64,000 bases of DNA from Dicaeum eximium (Eukaryota > Chordata > Aves > Passeriformes > Dicaeidae): the NCBI GenBank assembly GCA_013396995.1, contig VWZP01010364.1, positions 225,286 through 289,285 of the forward strand, given 5' to 3'. The notes beneath the pieces are model-generated. The model saw only the letters and a list, made by a program, of their open reading frames with translations, ran no database searches and was not told the DNA's origin. The position numbers and the translations under genes were made by a program. The first letter of the stretch is position 1. Every line of letters begins with the position of its first letter. Of the stretch, positions 13,101 through 21,220 are shown piece after piece.

Positions 13101-14915
13101 TTTCAAACTACATTGCCCTTTGCCTCCCTTTATATCCTTTATCCCCCTTGTTTCTTCCTTTTTTCCCCCTTGTTTCTTCCTTTTCCCCCCCTTGTTTCTC
13201 CCTTTTTCCCTCCTCGTTTCTCCCATTTTTCCTCCTTGTTTCTCCCTTTTTTCCTCCTTGTTTCTTCCTTTTTCCCCCCTTTCTTCTTCTTCCCCCCTTG
13301 TTTCTTCTTCCTCCCCTTGTTTCTTCTTCTTTCCCCCCTTGTTTTTTCTTTCCCCCTTGTTTTCTCATTTCCCCTCCTTGTTTCCTCCTTTTCCCACCCT
13401 TGCCTTCCCCCCTTGTTTTCCCTTTTCCTCCTTGTTTCCCCTTTACCCCTCTCTTTTTTCCTTCTCTTTTCTTTCACTTTATTCCAGTGCCCAGCTCTCA
13501 GACTGGGAAATTGCAAACTCTGCTCCTGCAGCAGCTTCTCCTCTCCCCTGTGAATCCCAGCAAACACCTGCAGGTGCACTGACACCTGCAGCCTCCTTCC
13601 CTGGTGTCCCTGACCAAAACCCCTGATCCTGCTGCCCTGCCTGCTGCTCTGCTTCCCCCACAGCCGAGGAGGGGCCCCCCCTGCACACAGACCTGTCCTA
13701 CTACTCCTACGAGTACGACCCCGACGCCTTCGCCGCCGAGGCCGACGTGTTCGAGGTGTTGGCAGAGCTGACCACGGCCAGCAGCCTCCAGGACAGGGCC
13801 AGCAGCCAGGGCGAGGCCACCCCAGCAGAATGGTGAGCCCACAGCAGGGTCAGGGCTCTGCTCTGAGCCACCTGGCCTGAGCAGTCCTTGGGCTGGGTCA
13901 GTTCCCCAGAAAAGGTTGTTTTGACAACTCTTTAGGGGTTGGTGGGAATGGGATCTTGCTGGGGCAGCTGTGAAAGGCTCTGTGACCTCAGTGGCTTCAT
14001 CCCTTGTGACCTTTCACTTGGTGTGTTCAGCTGGAGCAGAGACTGAGGGGAGGCTCATCAGTCTCATGGGGGGGAAGGAGGAATGGACACGGATCTCTGC
14101 TTTGGGGTGGCAGGGAGAGGACCCCAGCAAGGGCTGGAGCTGTGTCAGGGCTTGGCATGGAGCTCAGGGAAAGGTTCTTCCCCCCGAGGGTGCTGGCACT
14201 GCCCAGGCTCCCCAGGGAATGGTCCCGGCCCCAAGGCTGCCAGAGCTCCAGGAGCCTTTGGCCAGCGCTCTCAGGGATGCTCAGGGTGGGGTTCTTGGGG
14301 TGTCTGTGCAGGGACAGGGGCTGGATTTGATCCCTGTGTGTCCCTCCCAGCTCTGTGACTTTTTCCCTGCCCAGACTCAGTGATATCTCACAAAGATGCA
14401 TCACAGCAAGGTGACTTTTCTTCCTTGTGTTCTCCTTCCGACAGAAATACATAATTTAAATCAAGAGAAGAGGCTCAGAATCGACTCCTGTTTGAGTTTG
14501 TTCCTCCAGATGACCTGCTGCAGAACAGAATCCAAATGATGACTACTTCCTGATGCCCTCAGAACTGTAGGCTTTGCTGCCCCTCGGGGCAGATCTGGAG
14601 CTCTAAGGGGGACACTCAGCGTTATTTTTCTGTCCATTTTCCTGCCTTCTGTGCATCCTCTTTGGAGCCCTTCCACTAATGAGAGACCAATATGCTGTGC
14701 CCTCTAGGTGAGAAAAATAGGGGCTGGAATTCAAACCTATAGAGCATTTCCAAGTGTTTTCTCTGCTATCAGGATATTCTGCAAATGCCATTTCCTAGCT
14801 ACACTTAGAAGCTAAGTCCAGGCCTTGTGCTTAGCTGAACTGCTGTTTGAGGAAAGATGGCTGAGAAGTTTTTTTTTGCTCAAATTATAACAATAAAAAT
14901 CAGTATGTTTTGCCA
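1027..14915 (+). CDS. CPAMD8: CPAMD8, C-terminal part of the gene (seven coding exons plus 3' UTR)
   Basis: C3 and PZP-like alpha-2-macroglobulin domain-containing protein 8, a secreted or surface-bound member of the macroglobulin/complement family. Only the 3' part is in the window; earlier exons lie to the left. Coding exons: 1027-1114, 5796-5870, 6492-6597, 6682-6792, 7896-8108, 8565-8639, 13664-13836. All have AG/GT borders and compatible phases. In order they encode the end of the receptor-binding domain (WLHSGSSNMAVLEV, GLKRYEVDGRKVLFYFDE), the linker containing VYDYYEPAFEATRFYNVS, a Kazal-type inhibitor domain (VCGSDGHIYPNHCQ), a short Ser/Pro/Glu linker and an acidic Tyr-rich tail. 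A Kazal domain behind a macroglobulin receptor-binding domain is particular to CPAMD8, and F2RL3 is the expected neighbour in convergent orientation. Two potential N-glycosylation sites are visible (NVS, NNT). A polyadenylation signal lies at 14892-14897. Confidence 0.93.
3139..3340 (-). mobile_element. CR1 LINE 3' fragment
   Basis: On the + strand it begins with the reversed CR1 3' end (CAGGATGGTTTGGGTTGG, then AAGGGCCCT). It continues through the reversed body with TCCAGCCTGGCCTTGGGC and CACCCTGTGCCAGGGCCTCA. The 5' part is missing, as is usual for CR1. Confidence 0.8.
3612..3905 (+). mobile_element. CR1 LINE 3' fragment, full 3' end
   Basis: Runs in sense orientation and ends in CCCAAACCATTCTGTGAT, the CR1 terminal octamer repeat region. 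It faces away from the fragment at 3139-3340 and is nearly identical to the copy at about 49780-50075. Confidence 0.85.
4535..4652. repeat. AAT/ATT-rich microsatellite
   Basis: About 118 bases of imperfect trinucleotide repeat (AAT, ATT, TAG/TAC variants) with an internal T run. It lies within a CPAMD8 intron. Confidence 0.9.
5796..5870 (+). CDS. CPAMD8: CPAMD8 exon: receptor-binding domain, part 2
   Basis: Twenty-five codons between a T-rich acceptor (TTTACCCCCAG) and the donor GAG|GTAATG. They read GLKRYEVDGRKVLFYFDE after a short lead-in. YEVDGRKVLFYFDE corresponds to the last beta strands of the macroglobulin receptor-binding domain. Phase 0 at both ends joins the flanking exons in frame. 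Confidence 0.92.
6492..6597 (+). CDS. CPAMD8: CPAMD8 exon: domain end and Cys-containing linker
   Basis: Encodes IPSQCMTCVKFQAF through KVYDYYEP, between acceptor TTTTCACAG and donor CAG|GTTTGT. It closes the receptor-binding domain and contains a CxxC pair, likely disulphide-bonded in a secreted protein. It ends in phase 1, completing an Ala codon with the next exon. Confidence 0.93.
6682..6792 (+). CDS. CPAMD8: CPAMD8 exon: linker with N-glycosylation site
   Basis: Only 84 bases of intron separate it from the previous exon. It encodes AFEATRFYNVSENSPLAREL and then a Cys-containing stretch ending in SQWV. NVS is a possible N-glycosylation site, and the Cys pair in the second half may bond with the Kazal region. 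Donor G|GTGAGT. Confidence 0.93.
7362..7824 (-). mobile_element. Solo LTR of an endogenous retrovirus
   Basis: A block of about 463 bases with terminal inverted bases TGATGCCT...AGGCATCA. Read on the - strand it has a polyadenylation signal (AATAAA within TTTTAATAAATCCC) near its 3' end, as an LTR should. There is no internal retroviral sequence and no second LTR, so this is a solo LTR. No clear target-site duplication was seen, suggesting age. It sits in the intron just before the Kazal exon. Confidence 0.75.
7896..8108 (+). CDS. CPAMD8: CPAMD8 exon: Kazal-type serine protease inhibitor domain
   Basis: Seventy-one codons between acceptor TTTAATCCCCAG and donor T|GTAGGT. It encodes a Kazal domain: CLCSRDCGYDGEPVCGSDG followed by HIYPNHCQMEVASC and a final Cys. 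The spacing C-x7-VCGSDG-x-x-Y-x-N-x-C is the family signature. Kazal domains insert a loop into serine proteases; no inhibitory target can be read from the sequence. The exon is markedly GC-rich compared with its introns. A retroviral solo LTR ends only about 70 bases upstream. Confidence 0.95.
8565..8639 (+). CDS. CPAMD8: CPAMD8 exon: short hydrophilic linker
   Basis: Twenty-five codons (SKNLPEERETHSHTAEQPSV and onward) between acceptor TTTGCAG and donor CAG|GTAATG. Phases 1 and 1 fit both neighbours. It is a low-complexity Glu/Ser/Thr/Pro spacer that links the Kazal domain to the tail. Confidence 0.85.
8640..13663 (+). other. Long CPAMD8 intron
   Basis: A 5-kb intron between the linker exon and the tail exon. 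Apart from the polypyrimidine tandem repeat at 13139-13455 I recognise no exon or complete mobile element. A 22-base phrase (around CTTGTTGCCTTTTATT) is duplicated near 9749 and 9794. Confidence 0.55.
13139..13455. repeat. Polypyrimidine tandem repeat (CCCCCTTGTTTCTTCCTTTT-type units)
   Basis: About 14 degenerate units of 18-24 bases, nearly all C and T on the + strand with one G per unit (in CTTG). It lies about 200 bases upstream of the last CPAMD8 coding exon. Long open frames on both strands here are by-products of composition. Confidence 0.92.
13664..13836 (+). CDS. CPAMD8: CPAMD8 last coding exon: acidic, Tyr-rich tail
   Basis: Follows acceptor CCCCCACAG. It encodes an acidic tail with the cluster DLSYYSYEYDPDAF, then AEADVFEVLAELTTAS and a Ser/Gln/Glu-rich end. 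Tyr residues beside Asp/Glu in a secreted protein are typical tyrosine-sulfation contexts (inference). The frame stops at TGA 13834-13836. The same bases form a good splice donor (TG|GTGAGC at 13833) that would join a strong acceptor at 14444, also giving TGA immediately. Confidence 0.85.
14130..14362 (+). mobile_element. CR1-type 3' fragment (GC-rich subfamily)
   Basis: Shares about 170 bases with copies at 24806-25045 (reverse) and 38901-39144 (same strand), each differing by only about one base over the core. The third copy runs into ATTCTGATTCTGTGA, which identifies the family as CR1. It lies within the CPAMD8 3' region, between the stop codon and the 3' UTR acceptor. Confidence 0.8.
14445..14915 (+). 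other. CPAMD8: Probable CPAMD8 3' UTR exon and polyadenylation signal
   Basis: A strong acceptor (TGTTCTCCTTCCGACAG) ends at 14444, and AATAAA occurs at 14892-14897. If the donor at 13833 is used, the first base of this exon completes the stop codon TGA and everything after it is untranslated. If not, the same region is simply part of a longer 3' UTR. No coding potential is visible. Confidence 0.5.
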
Positions 14916-17900
14916 ATTATGACATAGCAAGAGGCTACTCATCTTCCCCAGCCCATCAGTCTGCATCCACCAGAGAAACACTTCCCTGTGTGGCTCCACA
15001 ATTCAGGGAAGCTGTTGGGAGGTACATTTTACCTGAGAAAACTGAAATCCACTGCCAGGGCTGAAAGGCTTCGAGTCTGCTGCTGTCTGCAGGCCTCAGG
15101 TGGGCGTTTGCAGCCCCAGCAGAGGCAGGGATGAGGTGGGGGAGCCTTTTTGTGTTGCACTACATGCTGACAGGGGCTGTTTGCAGCCTTCTCAGCTCCT
15201 TTCCTCCTCAAAGCCTGGCTTGAAAATGAACCTGGCTGAGACACAGCCCTTTTAAATGTTTGCCTGACTTCATCAACCCCTTTTATTTTGCTCCCTCTGG
15301 CATCCAGCACAGCATGTTCTGGTCCTGGTACTCCCTGCCCAGGCCCTGGCTCTGCTGGCCAGTACCAATCCCTGGTGTCCCTCAGCCTGACCTGCCCCAA
15401 GCAACGTGGCAAAACTTAAAAAGAAAAGCTTTGTGTTTCCAAAAGTGCAGGAGCCAAGATTTTTGAGTTTCCCTTCCTGCCTGGAGCAGCATTGTTCTCT
15501 TTGGAGGAGTTACATGCAACTGCCTCTTGCAAAATTGTGTTAATATTTTATCTTCCCACTTCTATTGTTACCAGGACCCAGAGCTGGGTGGAAACTCCTT
15601 TTGAGGGTGTTTATTGGTGAATGGAAATGGAAAAAAAAAGCCCAGCTCCATTCATTTTTAAAGCTTGTTTACACAGGAGCCATGACAAGAATATATCCCA
15701 GTATAGACATTCCATTCCAAATAAAGGCAAGTTTATTTCAGAAAAATACCCACAGGGGACAACCAGGACGTGTCCCAGAGGTTGGGCATCTGTAGTTTCC
15801 AGTCCTTTTTGTGTGGGCCCAGGCATTTGCAGAATGCAGTTGACATGATGAAGGTCTGGGGCTTGAAGTTCCCAGAAATTTCTGAGCTGCCTCGTTGGCA
15901 GCTCTGCCAGCCTTGCCTCAAGGCTGCTCCCTCCAGGATCCTGCTGTGGGCTCTGCCCCACATCTGGGCTGATCCTGCCCTCACCCTGGCAGCTGCATGC
16001 CTCTCTGGCAGGTAAATAAATGCCTTTAAACTAAATTCCACCTCCTGCAAGCAACTGTCCTGGCAGGCACTGGCTATTGTGTACACACACAGGACTGAGT
16101 CAATATTTATCCCTGGATAAATAACAGGCCTAGTGTGAGCTGCAACAAGATTTCTCTCTCTTTTTTTTTTTNAACTCAAAACTGCACAATTCAAACCCTG
16201 CTGTTTGCTGGTTCAGGCTGCAGCTGTTTAGTGCTGTGAGTTGGGAGAATGAGGCATTTGGTCACCCTGGTAATGTCTGTGGCTGGCTTCATCCAGGAGA
16301 TGGGACCCGTGTTCTGGATTCCTCAGTCTCCTGTCCTCAGTCCCTTTCTGGTTTTCCTTTCCTGTTCTCTCCCACCCATTGTACACCCAGGGAATGCTTC
16401 TGGAGAGATATTCGAAGCTGTTTTAAATTGCTTGGTCCTCTCACAGATCCTTGGGCACTCAGACCTCCCCCTGGGGATGAGGAGCTGAGGGTGGGGAGTT
16501 CCAGCCATGAATTAAACCTGGCTTTCTTCACTTTCCTCAGGCTCTGGAACATGTAATGTCCTAGTTCCAGATGCAGACATGCCCCTGTTGCTGCCAGGTA
16601 AATAATTCCTGCTGGTGGTGCCAGCCCATCAATCAGGGCCTTGTCTGAGGGATCTCTGTGCCAGTGCTTGAGGCAGAGGAGTCTGCTTTCTGTTTTACAA
16701 TTCAAAGTAAAGCCAGAGAGCCCTGGACCCTCAGAAGGCAAAGGCAGAACAGCCTTAATGTCCCCAGAGCCAGACAGAGCAGGGCAGTGTGTGGGAGGGG
16801 GTGTGACAGGATTTCTGGATCCTGGCTTCACCCCCAGTGCTCCTTCCCAGCCTTGGCACTTCCAGTTCCTCTGCTCTTGGCAGCCTCTGCCTCCCCCAGC
16901 TCTTGCTACACCAAACCAGCTTCTCTTTGTAGGTAAAAACAAAATTTGATTTTATTTAAGGAAATGAATCAAGGAACCTGCAGTTACAGCACTGTGGTTG
17001 CCTTTTCCCCCTATCACAGGAATAAAGGAGAAGGTCTCTGCTCTCTTCTCCACCCCAGCTGAGGGTCCAGAGCTTTCCCCTGTCCTACATTTGCTGTTCA
17101 TGTTTCTTGTGACCATCATTAATTCTTATCTAGGGGAAAAAAAAATCATAGAATATTTTTCCTCCATTCTTCAACATCCTGCTTAGAATACAGAAACTTT
17201 AGGACTGGATCCCTGAGCACCACTGGACACAGCAGAGCTGTACAGACCCAAAGCCATTCCCAGGCTCAGGCCCAGTTCTGGCTCTGAAGCTGGCCAGTCT
17301 CCCTCCTGTCCCTGAGAGCACAAGGACATCTCAGGCTCCCACTTTGTGCACCTCAGCCACTCAGTTCAGAGAGAAGGATTGATTTTATTGTTTTTTCCAC
17401 CAAGGAAAAGACCAGCTGGGTGCTGGAAAGCCAAATCCAGCAAGGCCAGCAGCTGCTGCTGCTGCTTTGGGTTGTTTCTGGCTTAGAGACATTTGCCTCC
17501 CTCTGTCACAGAGATGCTTCCCCTTTCCTTTTCCTGATGGTCCCTCACTGCAAAAGGAGACAAGTGCCATTGGGTTTGTAAGACAAATAAATCCTTCTTC
17601 CATCGAGTTCTGTGACTGAATAGCTGCAGCAGTGCTTGTTATCAGTGACTGATGCTTGCAATCCTTTCAAGGAAATTAATATTTATATATTTGTAACTGT
17701 ACATTATGCAGAGTAATCATTACCATGGTATTTATTTTAAAGCAATAGCTCCCCTTGTTCTTTCTTGTCCCGTGTTTTGGTCTTGCCTCTTCCCCTCCTT
17801 CTTAATCAGCCTCAGTAGAAAGCAAATACCAGAAGAATGTTCAGCTTGCTTGAAGAACATCCCCGACACACCAGCACTTGCTTTGCTCACACTGACTGTT

Positions 17901-18438
17901 GACATTTAATGCACAATAACCTGGTTTTCATTATTGTGAATAGAGCAACTATTTAGAAAACCTCTACCAGCCTGGGTTTGGGTTTGGGTTTGGGGTTTTT
18001 TTTAGTCCTTGCTGTTTCTGACTGAGTGCCCAGCACCCAGAGCCCAGCTTTGTGTTTCTCCTGCCTTTTGCCCCCACACAGGTACACACAAACAGCTCTC
18101 TGACCAGTTGTTGGTTTGTTCACACACATCTTAGCAAGTCTGAGTCCAGAAAAGTGTTTGTTTTAGATTCTGATAAATATTTTATTAAAAACTGATTTTA
18201 AGACAATTCTCTCTGCCTCTTCTTCGTGCTTTAGGTTGTCAAGCCTGTGATGGGAAAACTAAAGAATTAAGGAGCTCTAAAGAGGTTTATTGCTCATTTT
18301 CTGCCTGGCTGCTCACAGGGCTGTGCCCCACTTGTGTCTGAGAGATGAGCTGGCTGCATTCTGTCAGATTTGCAGCAGGTTCCAATAAGCAACAAACCTG
18401 AGCACCTCTTTGATCAGAGACACCTTTTGGCTGTGGGT
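14916..18438. other. Intergenic region between CPAMD8 and F2RL3
   Basis: No gene recognised. It contains an ambiguous base N at 16172 next to a T run and a short TTTGGG repeat near 17974-17998. Both flanking genes end toward this region, so it is a convergent intergenic space. Confidence 0.6.
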
Positions 18439-18809
18439 TGTCACTGTTGAGCCAGGTGTGAGAAAGACTCCCACTCTCAGAAGGTGTCAGGGCGAAAAGG
18501 GAAGTTTATTATGAACTACAATGAATTATGATTGGATACAAAAGAACCACAAAAGAACTTCTCTCACCTCATTGGTGAATAGGGAATATCACTCCTTGAA
18601 GGACAAGCTGTTGCAAACAGTAGCTATTATAAACAACAGCTACAGAAAGACATAACAGCAGTCCAGAATTCTGAGTTTCCCAAACCTTTATCTCTGTTCT
18701 TTCCTCGACTGAACTGAGCATAACCACAGTGGGTGATGTCACAGGAAGGAAGTGTGGAGTACCAGAGGCTTTGCTCCATTCCTACTTTACAATTTCCCTT
18801 CACGAGACA
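18439..18809 (-). mobile_element. Probable solo LTR
   Basis: A block bounded by TGTCACTG...ACGAGACA. Read on the - strand it carries AATAAA (reverse of TTTATT near 18508) close to its 3' end. Its composition differs from the flanks and it has no internal retroviral sequence. No target duplication was found, so the limits are approximate. Confidence 0.5.
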
Positions 18810-19303
18810 TCATTTTTTTACAAAATCCATTAATACAACCTTTGCCTCAAGGAAATGATGGATGCCAAAGGTGATTTGCAAAAATAGGGATGAGTGAACA
18901 GGATTTTTACACCTTTTACCAACAGCAGGCTGACATTACTGAGGGGTTGCTTACAAATCAAGCCAAGACTGGCCAAGCACAAGACAGTGCTCTGCACTCT
19001 TTTGACAGACTGGTTTAGCTCAGGAGAGTAGCTTTTGAAACATTTAGAAATTTGGTTTTGCATTGATGGTTCTTTTTCGGTTTTAGGGGAAGGGAATACG
19101 CATTTAAGCACAGTGAGCAAGCCAGGAGCAGGACTAGCAGGCAGAGAGCAGTCAGGTCAGGAGCCCCAGACCCAGGTGTATGGGGAGGAGCATCCCTGGT
19201 GGTGTGTGAGCAGCTGAGAAGCTACAGGCAGTAAAATCCCAGTAAAGGATGGATGTGCCCAAACCTCAGCATCTGGTCTGGGCAAAGAATTCCACAGCCT
19301 GGC

Positions 19304-19309
19304 TTTATT
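19304..19309 (-). terminator. F2RL3 polyadenylation signal
   Basis: AATAAA on the - strand (TTTATT on +), about 140 bases beyond the F2RL3 stop codon. It is the first such hexamer downstream. Confidence 0.7.
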
Positions 19310-19447
19310 CAGCCTTATCTGTGCAGACAGAGAAAAGCACTTAGCTCCTGGGAAATGCAGTTCTGGGCGAAACTTGTGGAATTCCAGCATTAAATTAATC
19401 TTATCCCCACCGTGAGCACCCTGGGAGCAGCGAGCGGCGCTGGAGGC

Positions 19448-20517
19448 TCACACCAGCGAATGTTTGGAAAGGGGCAGCGTTTCTTTGGAGGTCTTTGGGG
19501 AAGTGGTGGATTTTTTGCCTGCCCTGAAGACTCTCCTCCTCACCTTCTCACGGAAATCCTCAGACACGTAGTAGTAGACGAAGGGGTCGGCACAGCTATT
19601 GCAGGTGGTGAGGGCCAGGCTGACCATGTAGCTGAAGTAGAACCGGCCGTCCAGCTTGGAGCGGGGGCTGGAATAGTGGAGCAGCAGGAGGGCGTTGCTG
19701 GGGGCATAGAAAAGCACGAGGGTGACGAGCACGAGGCCCGTGAGCCTGGCGGCGTGGCGGTAGCGGCCGCCCCGGCGCAGGAGGACGCGCAGCACCGCGC
19801 CCGAGCTCAGCGCCAGCAGCAGCAGCGGCAGCAGGAAGGCGCAGGCGATCAGCGCCACGAAATAATAAAAGTAAAACCCGTCGTCCTCGTGGCGGGGCAG
19901 GACATCGTGGCACAGCGTGAGCTCTGTCCCGAGCAGGGGGTAGGATTGCTGCTGCAGGGTCAGGGGCAGCGTCAGGCCAGCGGCGCAGAGCCAGACGGCG
20001 GCGCAGGTACAGGAGGCCCAGGTGGGAGTGCGGAAAGCACGGGAGGAGAAGGGGTGAGCCACGGCCAGGTAGCGATCCACGCTGATGCAGGTGAGCAGCA
20101 GCACGGAGCAGTACATGTTCCCGTAGAAAAAAGCCGTGGTGAGGCGGCACAGCCCTTCCCCGAAGGGCCAGTGGTTGCCCAGGAAATAGTAGGAGATCTT
20201 GAAGGGCAGCACGGAGCCCAGCAGCAGGTCAGCAGCAGCCAGGTTCATCAGGAACACGGTGGAGGCCAAGCGCTCGGTTCTGGTGGCCAGCACCCACAGG
20301 GCCAGCGCGTTGGCCGGCAGCCCCAGCAGGAACACCAGGCTGTAGAGGCAGGGGATGAGGAGCACGGTGATGGCGCTGCCCAGCTGGGCACGTGTGGCCT
20401 CGGACACCTCCAGGTAGGTGACGTTGTCAACCGTGGCCTCCTTCCCCGGCATGGCTCGGCGGTCCGGGATGACCTTAGGTGGGGTGGGCTGCTCACTGGT
20501 GCTGATCTGAAAGTATT
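19448..20517 (-). CDS. F2RL3: F2RL3 exon 2: seven-helix receptor body
   Basis: Acceptor CTTCCTCCCACAG. The exon encodes the ectodomain with the protease site, all seven membrane helices and a Ser/Thr-rich cytoplasmic tail (KTSKETLPLSKHSLV). Extracellular residues after the site are rich in Asp, Glu and Thr, comparable to the acidic patch that slows thrombin release in mammalian PAR4 (family knowledge). The GC content is far above the flanks. Confidence 0.95.
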
Positions 20518-21220
20518 CTGTGGGAGGAAGGAAGGCAGTCTGATACTCACCCAGCTGCTCCTCACTCAGCAGGGCAGGCTGGAGACTCTGTGGAGGCCCA
20601 AAGGCCGCCCTTTTTCTTTGGGGCCCCTACAACTGGGAATGTTCTGGAAGGGCTGTTGTGAGATGGGAAGAAAAAGCTGGCTGGCAGAGTTAGGTGTGCA
20701 GGAGCCACCCTCAGCCACCTCTCTTAGAACATCCCCGATTCCTTTGCCCTGTGGTTTCCCACAGCTCACAATGGACTGTGATGTTCTACAGCCATCAGCA
20801 GGACTGGGAATCCAGAGAGAAATTCTTCTGCCGGTTTTTCACAATAATCCAAAGTTCTGGAGCCACTCCAGTGTATAGTTGTGGCTCTGGGTGTATAATT
20901 AGCTAAAGATTTAGCTTTTGAATCCTTTCTGGTTTACTGATCCTCTATTTTTCCTTTTTCTCTCTAGTTTCTTCCAGCCCAGCTTCTTTCTCTGCTGTAT
21001 CACCTCTGTCAAACTCCTGCTTCAAGAAGAGCCCCCATGAAGCTCTATCAGGGCATCCTCCCATGTGAACTCATTAAGAAATGAGTTTTCAGGGATCTTA
21101 CAAAGGTCCCAAATACCCAGCACTTTAACAAGGCACACACTCACCATCGTAGTCCCAGGCCAGGCAGAGTCCCCAGAAGGCACAGCAGAGCAGGAGCCGC
21201 CTGTTCCCAAGGATCCCCAT
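19448..21220 (-). CDS. F2RL3: F2RL3, proteinase-activated receptor 4 (complete, two exons)
   Basis: A G-protein-coupled receptor cut by thrombin on thrombocytes/platelets; the new N-terminus folds back as a tethered ligand. Exon 1 (21145-21220) encodes a signal peptide and ends in phase 1. Exon 2 (19448-20517) holds the rest. The product is 381 aa against about 385 in human. Family marks are the TM2 motif NLAAADLLL, DRY at the end of TM3 (SVDRYLAVAHP), the PAR signature CHDVLP in extracellular loop 2, and the TM7 motif NSCADPFVYYY. The two-exon structure with the break just after the signal peptide is the PAR gene layout. The expected cleavage region reads VIPDRR|AMPGKE at residues 41-52. A polyadenylation signal (AATAAA, - strand) is at 19304-19309. 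Its neighbours CPAMD8 and SIN3B match the human order. Confidence 0.95.
21145..21220 (-). CDS. F2RL3: F2RL3 exon 1: start codon and signal peptide
   Basis: ATG at 21218-21220 opens 25 codons (MGILGNRRLLLCCAFWGLCL and onward). They form a typical signal peptide with a short basic head and a Leu/Cys hydrophobic core. The exon ends at a canonical donor (GATG|GTGAGT). The single leftover G joins AA of exon 2 to make a Glu codon. This start was preferred over the internal Met at residue 48, which lies after the cleavage site. Confidence 0.92.

Noticed and set aside
12910..13626. 238-codon + strand frame rich in Phe/Pro/Leu/Ser, and Lys/Gly-rich frames opposite it
   Set aside because: They are translations of the polypyrimidine tandem repeat, not genes.
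16160..16175. N within a T run, considered as a gap marker
   Set aside because: A single ambiguous base at a homopolymer is a base-call uncertainty, not evidence of a missing segment.
19412..20878. 488-codon open frame on the + strand
   Set aside because: It is the exact antisense of the F2RL3 receptor exon. Its Gly/Gln/Glu-rich product reflects GC-rich antisense codons, with no family resemblance and no splice or promoter context.
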